This document shows positions 1-6,991 of a stretch of DNA of 43,841 nucleotides, in pieces. Position 1 is the first letter of the stretch. Each line of letters opens with the position of its first letter. The stretch is from an uncultured Oscillospiraceae bacterium (lineage in GTDB: Bacteria; Bacillota; Clostridia; Oscillospirales; Oscillospiraceae). A program made the position numbers and the translations under genes. The notes beneath the pieces are model-generated. The model had not been told where the DNA came from, ran no database searches, and worked only from the letters and a program-made list of their open reading frames with translations. The stretch covers positions 1-43,841 of the forward strand of contig CAKTPR010000002.1 of NCBI GenBank assembly GCA_934591725.1. The letters are read 5' to 3'.

Positions 1-1139
1 GTTACCGCCTGTATTCTCTCGCCCTGTGCAGACGGCCGCGGTGCTTCGCTCACTCTGTTGTCCGTCTGTCTCTGCGGCAGCGTAAAGCACAGCACAGCTA
101 CTGCTGCGGCAGCCGCGGCCAGTCCTGCGCGGACGGCAGTCTTATTGAGCAGCTGCTTCACCGCGTCCACGGCGCTGAGCTTGCTGCGGTTAAGGCTCTC
201 CAGCAGCTCGCCCATCGTCCTTGTGCGGTTCTTTGCGCTGACGGCCATGCCCTTCAGCAGCGCCGCCTCCTGCGCGGGTCGTATCTTCGCGCCGAGCTTC
301 GACGGCGCTGCAAGTGTGTCCTTAAAGAACCTGTCCGTCGAATTTTCGGGCGTAACATTGGTGATTAGCTTGTATATCGTTGCGCTTATCGCGTAGACGT
401 CCGTCCAAGGGCCAAGCTCTCCCTGCTGCCTGAACTGCTCCTCCGGCGCATAGCCGGGCTTTAGCATCATTGATGAATTATAATTTTCATCGCTGCCCTG
501 ATTGCGCGCCGTGCCGAAGTCGAGTATCTTTATCTCTCCGCTGTTAAGGCGCATGATGTTCGATGGGCTTATATCGCCGTGAATAATGCCCTTGGCGTGA
601 ATGCGCTCCAGTGCCTTTATCGCCGGAGTGATAAGCTCCAGTGCCTCGTCAAAGCTGAGTGCGCCGTGCCCGTCGAGATACACTCTCAGATCCTGTCCCT
701 CAAGGAACTCCATTATGATATACGCCGTGCCGTTGGCTTCAAAGAAGTCCCTCAGCGTGACGATGCCGCTGTCTCCGATGAAACCGGATAGGATCGCCGC
801 CTCGTTCAGAAAGCGCTCCTTACCGGTCTCAAAGGAGCTGCCGTTTCCTCCGGAGGTCGGGTATACCTTTGCCGTGGAGCTGCGGTTTGCCGCGCCGCTC
901 GGATAGTATTCCTTGATCGCGACCTTGATGTTCAGCAGTGTGTCATAACCCACATAGGTTATGCCGAAGCCGCCCCCTCCGATCGCACAGCCGACGAGAT
1001 ATCTCTTGTTGAGAAACGTCCCTATCGGCAGCTGGTGCGTGCCGTTCGTGCATTGCATCGGCCTTCCGCAGGCCGGGCAGATGCGCGATCCCGCATTGCA
1101 TACCGCCATACAGTGCGGACACAGTATCTTATCAGGCAT
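1..1139 (-). CDS. Zinc-ribbon membrane Ser/Thr protein kinase, partial (3' end off window)
   Basis: The reading frame is open from ATG at 1139 to the window edge (379 residues visible, no stop), so the C-terminus is missing. It starts with a four-Cys zinc ribbon (CPHC at 7-10, CPAC at 21-24), followed by a Hanks-type kinase domain: glycine loop GGGGFG near 54-59, Lys76 in VAIK, catalytic-loop HGD at 187-189, DFG at 207-209 and a YAPEE activation-segment end. A hydrophobic segment near 345-362 is the likely membrane anchor, with the tail outside. The usual HRD is HGD, so the Arg that contacts the phosphorylated activation loop is gone while the catalytic Asp remains; it could be an 'RD-minus' kinase that needs no loop phosphorylation. 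It lies 20 bp behind a paralogous kinase in the same direction, likely one operon. Kinase assignment is firm; targets are unknown. Confidence 0.9.
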   Translation of the reverse strand, partial: MPDKILCPHCMAVCNAGSRICPACGRPMQCTNGTHQLPIGTFLNKRYLVGCAIGGGGFGITYVGYDTLLNIKVAIKEYYPSGAANRSSTAKVYPTSGGNGSSFETGKERFLNEAAILSGFIGDSGIVTLRDFFEANGTAYIIMEFLEGQDLRVYLDGHGALSFDEALELITPAIKALERIHAKGIIHGDISPSNIMRLNSGEIKILDFGTARNQGSDENYNSSMMLKPGYAPEEQFRQQGELGPWTDVYAISATIYKLITNVTPENSTDRFFKDTLAAPSKLGAKIRPAQEAALLKGMAVSAKNRTRTMGELLESLNRSKLSAVDAVKQLLNKTAVRAGLAAAAAAVAVLCFTLPQRQTDNRVSEAPRPSAQGERIQAV

Positions 1140-1159
1140 TATACATTCTCACTTTCAGA

Positions 1160-3049
1160 TCATTCTTCATCAAAGCTGTGCCACACGTATATCTGCATCA
1201 GCTCATACTCGCCGGAAACGATATACTCCTCCGGGTTGTTCAAATAATATGTAGTTAACTTTCCAGAGGTCATCCTTCCCTCGGAGTCGTATGTATAGTT
1301 CTCTTCGCTGATAAGAACGTTGTCGCTCCCGCTATAATACTGATATTTGATCCTGTTGCCGTCAGAGTCATACGTAGTGATGCTGCTGCTTTCCATGCTT
1401 CCGCCTGCGTCGTAGCCGTCGTAGTAGTGTGTGAAGCCGCCGTCATCATTATCAATGCTGTACGACTTGTAGAAGCCTTTCAGGCTGCCGTCCGGATAGT
1501 ATTCGTATTGCGTGCCGCATGGCTCATACTCGTACTCCGTCCAGCCTACAAGATTGTGCCCGGCGTCGTACTCATACTGCTTCGACATATCGCCATTTTC
1601 GTCAAATTCGTACTCGTAATTACTCTCTGTAATACTGACGTCACCATCGGTTCCGCCACTGGAACTGATATATTTGCGGTAGGTCAAATTCCCATCTTCG
1701 TCGTACTCATTATAGAATTCGTATTCGGAAGAAAGCGTACGCTCGCCCGTGGAGTAGTCCTCTATATAGTATGAGAAGACTGTATGTGTTGTCCTTCCAT
1801 GGTCGTCATATTCATACTCTCTTTCGTTTGTAACCATTCCGTCAGAATTGGTCTGTGTTTCCCTGACAAGCTTATACTTGTCCTCAAGCACATATTCGCC
1901 GTCGTCCTCGCCGCTGTCCTTCGCTTTGTTTGCTTTCGGCGCAGACGTACCTGTGACTGCGGCAGCCGCTGCTTTCGTCTTCGCGCCGCTGTTCACTATC
2001 GCATATGCCGCTCCGCTGACCACCGCAAGCGCCAGTACCGCCGCTGCGGCCTTCCTCCAAGACATCGCCTTTTTTGCCTTCCTGAGTCTGCGCTCTCCCG
2101 TGAGGCACTTGGCCAGTTCTTCCATAGACTGTATCCTGTCCGTGCTGCGCACCGCAAGGCCGCGCATGAGCGCCGCCTCCTGCTGCGGCGTGATCTTCAC
2201 GCCCAGCGCCGAGGGCAGTTCTATTCTGTCCTCGAACATTCTGTCCGTCGAGGTAGGCGGAGTTTTCCCGGTAAGCAGGCGGTAGAAGGTCGCGCTCATC
2301 GCGTACACGTCTGTCCACGGCCCCTGCTGTCCGTGTGTTCTGTACTGCTCCTCCGGTGCGTAGCCGGGCTTGAGCATGATCGACAGGCTCTTTTCGCCGA
2401 GCACGCTCTGTGTCCTCGCCGTGCCGAAGTCAAGCACCTTGACTCTCCCGTCCTTGAGCAGCATCAGGTTTGACGGGCTGATGTCGCGGTGAATAAGTCC
2501 TTTCTTATGCACCTTGTCCAGCGCCATCATCGCAGGCTCAAGCAGTGCGAGAACCTCGTCAAAGCTCAGTCTGCCATGCTTCCTTGCATAGTGGGTCAGA
2601 TCCTCGCCGTCAAGGAATTCCATCACTATATATGCCGTGCCGTTTTCCTCGAAATAGTCGCGCACATTCACTATGTTCGGCTCGTCAATGAACTGCGCGA
2701 GTACCTTTGCCTCGTCAAGAAAGCGCTCCTTGCCCTTGTTGAACGGCGCTTCATTGGTCTTATCGGTCGGGACGACAGTAAGCGACCTTGTGCGGCTCAC
2801 GCCGCCGGACATATAATATTCCTTTATCGCGACCTTGCTGTTGAGCTTGAGGTCATAGCCCACATAGGTTATGCCGAAGCCGCCCGCGCCGAGAGTGCGT
2901 CCGATAATATACCTGCCGTTGAGTATACTGTTCACCGGCAGCTGATGCGGCTCGTTCACCACATTCATGCTGCCCCCGCACACCGGGCATACGTCGTAAG
3001 CGTACCCGGTATTCGCCATGCAGTTCGGGCAAAAGAATATTTCAGCCAT
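1160..3049 (-). CDS. Zinc-ribbon membrane Ser/Thr protein kinase with extracytoplasmic Tyr/Asp/Gly repeat tail
   Basis: The start at 3049 is chosen because GGAGA lies just upstream and the zinc ribbon (CPNC at 7-10, CPVC at 21-24) begins there; a longer in-frame start at 3094 lacks this support. The protein has about 629 residues. The kinase domain has GAGGFG near 54-59, Lys76, HRD at 187-189, DFG at 207-209 and YAPEE at 230-234, all intact and at the same positions as in the downstream paralogue. A transmembrane helix covers about 333-352. The remaining ~270 residues should be outside the cell and consist of degenerate repeats of the form YEYDxxG, like YD/RHS wall-protein repeats. This is probably a sensor kinase whose outer domain reads an envelope signal; the ligand is unknown. 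It has its own promoter. Confidence 0.9.
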   Translation of the reverse strand: MAEIFFCPNCMANTGYAYDVCPVCGGSMNVVNEPHQLPVNSILNGRYIIGRTLGAGGFGITYVGYDLKLNSKVAIKEYYMSGGVSRTRSLTVVPTDKTNEAPFNKGKERFLDEAKVLAQFIDEPNIVNVRDYFEENGTAYIVMEFLDGEDLTHYARKHGRLSFDEVLALLEPAMMALDKVHKKGLIHRDISPSNLMLLKDGRVKVLDFGTARTQSVLGEKSLSIMLKPGYAPEEQYRTHGQQGPWTDVYAMSATFYRLLTGKTPPTSTDRMFEDRIELPSALGVKITPQQEAALMRGLAVRSTDRIQSMEELAKCLTGERRLRKAKKAMSWRKAAAAVLALAVVSGAAYAIVNSGAKTKAAAAAVTGTSAPKANKAKDSGEDDGEYVLEDKYKLVRETQTNSDGMVTNEREYEYDDHGRTTHTVFSYYIEDYSTGERTLSSEYEFYNEYDEDGNLTYRKYISSSGGTDGDVSITESNYEYEFDENGDMSKQYEYDAGHNLVGWTEYEYEPCGTQYEYYPDGSLKGFYKSYSIDNDDGGFTHYYDGYDAGGSMESSSITTYDSDGNRIKYQYYSGSDNVLISEENYTYDSEGRMTSGKLTTYYLNNPEEYIVSGEYELMQIYVWHSFDEE

Positions 3050-3154
3050 AGTTTTTCTCCCAAATATCACTTTTGATACCATGCCATCCGTCATAAAATG
3101 ACACGCTATTTAAGCATTGTTGCTATCAAAGCATATGCTCCCATAATCTTTGTC

Positions 3155-3184
3155 ATTATACTATGCTTAATATTCTCAGGTCAA
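3155..3184 (-). promoter_or_regulatory. Sigma-A-type promoter of the kinase pair
   Basis: On the minus strand TTGACC (3179-3184) and TATAAT (3155-3160) are separated by 18 bp. The start would lie about 100 nt before the kinase ATG at 3049. The rest of the 3050-3360 gap holds only this leader and two hairpins. Confidence 0.6.
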
Positions 3185-3268
3185 TGATTTATTTGCTTTT
3201 TATACAAAAACTGTGGCTTTTTGTCGCCTCATCTGTTTATATTCTGTATTATGTTAACAATATACCGT

Positions 3269-3305
3269 AAACGGACCCGCCTGAAATATCCCGGCGGATC
3301 CGTTT
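3269..3305. terminator. GC-rich hairpin, possible back-up terminator
   Basis: A 13-bp stem with one mismatch (3269-3281 with 3293-3305) and an 11-nt loop, flanked by T/A tracts. It sits between the nadE terminator and the kinase promoter and may insulate the two units. Confidence 0.5.
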
Positions 3306-3308
3306 TAC

Positions 3309-3339
3309 AAAAAAATATCGGGGCAAAATTGCCCCGATA
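3309..3339 (-). terminator. Rho-independent terminator of nadE
   Basis: Perfect GC-rich stem (3316-3326 with 3329-3339) followed on the minus strand by a run of seven T, 22 bp after the nadE stop. Confidence 0.85.
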
Positions 3340-3360
3340 CCTTAATATCTGATCCGTTTA

Positions 3361-5280
3361 TTATCCCAGTCTCTCCGCTTCCTCCAGCCACAGCCGCGCC
3401 GATGCGTCGGACGGCATACGCCAGTCGCCGCGCGGCGAGAGTGTGACCGTGCCGACCTTCGGCCCGTCCGGCAGGCAGGAGCGCTTGAACTGCTGCGCAA
3501 AGAACCTGCGCAGGAAAGTGCGCAGCCAATGCAGTATCACTTCCCTGTCGTATTCCCCGTCGAAGGCATAGCACGCCAGACGGAATATCCGCGCCGGAGA
3601 TGCGCCGCTGCGCAGCATATGGTACAGGAAGAAGTCGTGCAGCTCGTATGGGCCTACGATGTCCTCCGTTTTCTGTGTGATGCTCCCGTTGTCTGCCGGC
3701 AGCAGCTCCGGCGAAATGGGCGTGTCGAGTATATCCTTCAGCACAGCGGCAGCGCCCGCGGTGCAGTGCCCCATTTCGTATTCGATGATATACCGCACGA
3801 GCGTCTTGGGAACAGACGCGTTGACGCCGTACATCGACATATGGTCGCCGTTGTAGGTCGCCCAGCCGAGCGCAAGCTCCGACAGGTCGCCCGTGCCGAC
3901 GACTATGCCGCCGTTCTGGTTTGCTATATCCATGAGCACCTGTGTGCGCTCGCGCGCCTGACAGTTCTCGTAGGTCACATCCGTGCGGCCCTCGTCGTGG
4001 CCGATATCCGCGAAATGCTGCCTGACCGCCGCGCTTATATCCACCGTCTGGAAGCTGACGCCAAGTTCCTCGCAAAGCATTTCGGCGTTGCTGCGCGTGC
4101 GCTCCGTTGTCCCGAAGCAGGGCATCGTGACCGCGACGATATCCTCCCTCGGCCTGCCGAGCATATCCATCGCCCTGACCATGACCAGCAGCGCAAGCGT
4201 GCTGTCGAGCCCTCCGGATATCCCGATCACCGCTTTGCGGCAGCCGGTGTGCTCTATGCGGCGCATCAGCCCGTCCGACTGTATGCTCAGTATCGCCTCG
4301 GCACGCTCTGCGAGTATCTCTCCGTCGGCAGGCACAAAGGGTCTGCGCGCGATATGCCGCGTAAGCTCCGTGTCTCTCAGCTCCTGGCTGAAGTACACGC
4401 GTCGGCATTCGGGCGCGCTGCTCTCGTCAAAGCTCGTGTTCCTGTGCCGCTCAAAGCGCAGTCTGAACAGATCGATCTCCGTCGCGATAAGTCCGTTCTT
4501 CGCAAAGGGCTTCTTCTCCGCAAGCAGCTGTCCGTTTTCGTATATGAGACTGTGCCCGGAGAAGACCATGTCCTGCGTGGATTCGCCGTACCCCGCGTTT
4601 GCGTATACATAGCCGCATATGAGCCGCGACGACGCGGACGACACCAGCAGCCGCCGGTAATCGTCCTTCCCTATCAGCTCGTTCGAGGCTGAGAGATTCG
4701 CTATCACCGTCGCCCCGGCAAGGCACAGTCCGGTCGACGGCGTAACAGGCGCCCAGAGATCCTCGCATATCTCCACGCCGAGCACGAAATCCGGCATCTC
4801 CCGGCAGCAGAACAGCAGATCGCGCCCGAACGGGACATCGCGCCCAGCAAGCCTTATCGTGTTCTCGCCGCGGTAGTCGGCCCCGGAGCTGAACTGGCGC
4901 TTCTCGTAAAACTCACCGTAATTCGGCAGCACCGTTTTCGGCACGATTCCAAGCACCGCGCCGTTCTGGATAACGGCAGCGCAGTTATAGAGCTTCCCGC
5001 CCGTCCTTACCGGCACGCCGATCACTGCCATGCAGCGCTTTCCGGACGTGTAGTCCCGCAGCGCCTCCAGGGCTTCGAGCGCGCCGTCAAGCAGCGTGTC
5101 GGAATAGAACAGGTCGCCGCAGGTGTAGGCCGTCAGGTGCAGCTCCGGGAACACGAGAAGGTTTGCGCCCATGCGCTCCGCCTCGTCAAAGCACTCCCGC
5201 GCGCGCTCTAAGTTGAAGGCCGTGTCGGCCACCTTGAGCTTTGGGCTTGCCGCCGTCGCTTTAATAAACCCGAACTTCAT
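3361..5280 (-). CDS. nadE: Glutamine-dependent NAD+ synthetase
   Basis: Makes NAD+ from nicotinic acid adenine dinucleotide, ATP and glutamine, the last step of NAD synthesis, in the cytoplasm. About 639 residues, the normal length of the two-domain form. The N-terminal nitrilase-type glutaminase has the expected triad Glu46, Lys115 and Cys172 (in GVEICEDLW). The C-terminal synthetase carries the ATP pyrophosphatase loop SGGLDS at 355-360 and the GTGDLSELALGW segment. The start at 5280 is set by GGAGGTG 8 nt upstream; a longer frame to 5343 has no such site. It is transcribed alone from its own promoter and ends at a strong terminator. Confidence 0.97.
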   Translation of the reverse strand: MKFGFIKATAASPKLKVADTAFNLERARECFDEAERMGANLLVFPELHLTAYTCGDLFYSDTLLDGALEALEALRDYTSGKRCMAVIGVPVRTGGKLYNCAAVIQNGAVLGIVPKTVLPNYGEFYEKRQFSSGADYRGENTIRLAGRDVPFGRDLLFCCREMPDFVLGVEICEDLWAPVTPSTGLCLAGATVIANLSASNELIGKDDYRRLLVSSASSRLICGYVYANAGYGESTQDMVFSGHSLIYENGQLLAEKKPFAKNGLIATEIDLFRLRFERHRNTSFDESSAPECRRVYFSQELRDTELTRHIARRPFVPADGEILAERAEAILSIQSDGLMRRIEHTGCRKAVIGISGGLDSTLALLVMVRAMDMLGRPREDIVAVTMPCFGTTERTRSNAEMLCEELGVSFQTVDISAAVRQHFADIGHDEGRTDVTYENCQARERTQVLMDIANQNGGIVVGTGDLSELALGWATYNGDHMSMYGVNASVPKTLVRYIIEYEMGHCTAGAAAVLKDILDTPISPELLPADNGSITQKTEDIVGPYELHDFFLYHMLRSGASPARIFRLACYAFDGEYDREVILHWLRTFLRRFFAQQFKRSCLPDGPKVGTVTLSPRGDWRMPSDASARLWLEEAERLG

Positions 5281-5314
5281 ATTTATGCACCTCCGGCTCA
5301 CTGAAATATAGGAA

Positions 5315-5343
5315 ATAATAATCCAGCCGGCAGCCAATGTCAA
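5315..5343 (-). promoter_or_regulatory. Promoter of nadE
   Basis: Minus strand: TTGACA (5338-5343), 17-bp spacer, TATTAT (5315-5320). No NadR or NiaR-like operator was recognised. Confidence 0.7.
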
Positions 5344-5399
5344 TTATTATTCCCGATCACAGCGCAAAAAATTAATGACGTACAAAGAACACAGGCGAT

Positions 5400-5469
5400 A
5401 AAAAGGCTCCCCTTGTTTTTCAAGGGGAGCTGCCGCGCAGCGGCTGAGGGGATAAAATCCTTTTTATCC
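5400..5469 (-). repeat. Triple-hairpin palindromic repeat acting as tetR terminator
   Basis: Three consecutive palindromes: GCTCCCCTTG/CAAGGGGAGC (5406-5415 with 5421-5430), GCCGC/GCGGC (5432-5436 with 5440-5444) and GGATAAAA/TTTTATCC (5450-5457 with 5462-5469). On the minus strand the strongest stem is followed by CCTTTTTATC, a good intrinsic terminator for the TetR gene that stops at 5473. The 'CAAGGGGAGCTG...GCTGAGGGG' layout resembles short REP-like elements that I recall as frequent in Clostridia; only one copy was noticed in this window. Confidence 0.65.
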
Positions 5470-5472
5470 AAT

Positions 5473-6030
5473 TCACTTTGTCTGGAAGCGCTCCATAAGA
5501 TTCTCGACACTGTTATCCATGACGCGCAGTATCTTTTCCTCAACTATCTCTCTTGGGAACTGCATTCCCATGTCGAGCCAATAGGAGATAAAGCCTATCG
5601 CGCATTCGGCGTAAAACTCAACTACAAATTCAAAATCCTGCTTTTCGATATTGCGCCCCTCGGCGACGATATCCGCAAAGCTGCGTATGCACTCCTGAAG
5701 CCTGCCCTTGATATAGCGGAGCATATACAGCCTGCTGTTGGAGTTATACACGTTCAGCGCAAATGTCGCGTTCTCCTGCAAATACTTTATCCACATGATA
5801 ACGTCGGTCTTCCAGCGGTCATATACGACCTCCTTCGGAAGATTCGCGTTCGCGTCCTCCTCAAACACCCATTCGAGCAGATCATATACATCATCAAAGT
5901 GGTAGTAGAAAGTCTGCCTGTTCACCCCGCAAATCTCGACAAGATCCTTGACCGTGATCTTGTCTATCGGCTTGACTTCCATCATCTTTTTCAGCGCTGC
6001 CGCAAGCGCCTTTTTTGTAGACGTCGCCAT
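5473..6030 (-). CDS. TetR/AcrR-family transcriptional regulator
   Basis: About 185 residues. The N-terminal helix-turn-helix (around 15-50) ends in the family signature TFYYHFDD; the C-terminal ~130 residues are the ligand and dimer part and resemble the TetR_C_8 group that includes DhaS-like regulators. The start at 6030 follows a strong GGGAGG site; the longer frame to 6111 is unsupported. No co-transcribed target gene: it is flanked by nadE and an ACT-domain gene, each with separate signals. A short repeat AACG-N5-CGTT (6072-6084) between its own -35 and -10 might be an autoregulatory site. Its ligand is unknown. Confidence 0.9.
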   Translation of the reverse strand: MATSTKKALAAALKKMMEVKPIDKITVKDLVEICGVNRQTFYYHFDDVYDLLEWVFEEDANANLPKEVVYDRWKTDVIMWIKYLQENATFALNVYNSNSRLYMLRYIKGRLQECIRSFADIVAEGRNIEKQDFEFVVEFYAECAIGFISYWLDMGMQFPREIVEEKILRVMDNSVENLMERFQTK

Positions 6031-6060
6031 AATAGATCCTCCCATTCTTCTCTGGTTATT

Positions 6061-6089
6061 ATTATAACACAAACGTCGTGCGTTGGCAA
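6061..6089 (-). promoter_or_regulatory. Promoter of the TetR gene
   Basis: Minus strand: TTGCCA (6084-6089), 17-bp spacer, TATAAT (6061-6066), 31 bp upstream of the start. Confidence 0.75.
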
Positions 6090-6276
6090 AGCATTTTTCG
6101 CTGTTTTTCATATTGTTTCTGCTTTTTATCTTTACACACTGTGCGACGCATCAGCCCGATATGTATATTTTACAATTCCGAAATACAATCTCCGTTACAT
6201 TTGAAACATATCGCGGGTATTATAATAATTGCAAGCGGCAGTTATCATCTTTTTCATTTTGTCCTCTGAAAATACA

Positions 6277-6309
6277 GGAACTCCCGGGTCGTCTGATCCG
6301 GGAGTTTCC
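6277..6309 (-). terminator. Hairpin after the ACT-domain gene
   Basis: Nine-bp GC-rich stem (6279-6287 with 6298-6306), about 13 bp after the stop. The following tract is only weakly T-rich, so termination may be partial. Confidence 0.55.
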
Positions 6310-6321
6310 TTGTCTGTTCTG

Positions 6322-6759
6322 TTATTCTACCGCCAGCAGGCGCACCTGCTCGGCTCCCGGCGTACTGCCGAGGCTCTCTATCAGCCCCGCCATGCTTCCG
6401 GGCATCGCGCTTATATCCAGCGACAGCGTAACGCTGGCCTTCCCGTGTATGGGCAGGCTCTGGGTAATGGTCAGTACGCTCCCGCCCGCGCCGGATATCT
6501 TCGCCAGCAGTGCGCTCAGCACCCCCTGCTCATGCGTCAGCATCATGGAGAGCACCGCCTTGCGTCCGCTGCCGATGTCTATCGGTTCGAGTATATAGTC
6601 CTTGTATTTATAATACGTGCTGCGGGAAATGCCGACCTGCTTCACGGCCTGGCTGACGTCCTTCACCTTTCCGGATTCAACGAGCCGCCTTGCCTCAATG
6701 ACCTTTTCATAGTAATCCGGCAGTATATCCTTATGGATAATGAGATAGTTTTCCAACAT
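6322..6759 (-). CDS. ACT-domain protein, PheB/UPF0735 type
   Basis: 145 residues, normal for the family. An N-terminal helical, HTH-like segment (about 30-60, ISRSTYYKYKDYI) is followed by an ACT domain (about 68-145, beginning AVLSMMLTHEQGVLSALLAKI), a fold that usually binds amino acids. GGAGGTG precedes the ATG at 6759. PheB-type genes often sit beside homoserine dehydrogenase; here the gene stands alone, divergent from the Fe-S/FAD oxidoreductase module. Its role is probably regulatory, but neither ligand nor target can be read from sequence. Confidence 0.88.
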   Translation of the reverse strand: MLENYLIIHKDILPDYYEKVIEARRLVESGKVKDVSQAVKQVGISRSTYYKYKDYILEPIDIGSGRKAVLSMMLTHEQGVLSALLAKISGAGGSVLTITQSLPIHGKASVTLSLDISAMPGSMAGLIESLGSTPGAEQVRLLAVE

Positions 6760-6882
6760 GTCCGCACCTCCGTTTATTTGCGGTATATATAATAACCTGT
6801 CTTTGTCAAAAAGACAAGTGTATTTGTATCAGATCGTCGAATTTGTTTCGCTGTCCTAAAATCTGACAAAACAATATCAGTT

Positions 6883-6895
6883 GTACAAATTGTAC
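6883..6895. promoter_or_regulatory. Palindrome upstream of oxidoreductase module 1 (candidate operator)
   Basis: GTACAA-A-TTGTAC is a perfect palindrome with a one-base centre in the 232-bp gap between the ACT gene and the oxidoreductase. A second inverted repeat (TTGTC-AAAAA-GACAA, 6803-6817) overlaps a possible -35 of the ACT gene. No convincing -35/-10 pair for the plus-strand gene was found. Confidence 0.35.
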
Positions 6896-6991
6896 CCAAA
6901 AGCATGAAAATGCGTGACTTCTCGCTCCAAGTATGTTATTATATTGACGTATGAGAGTATCACTATTCTTTATGAGGAGGATGTTGCCCTA

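Noticed and set aside
1160..2000. RHS/YD-type toxin reading of the second kinase's tail
   Set aside because: The YEYDxxG units are few and degenerate, end at the stop with no toxin domain, and follow a kinase and membrane helix; a sensor tail is more likely.
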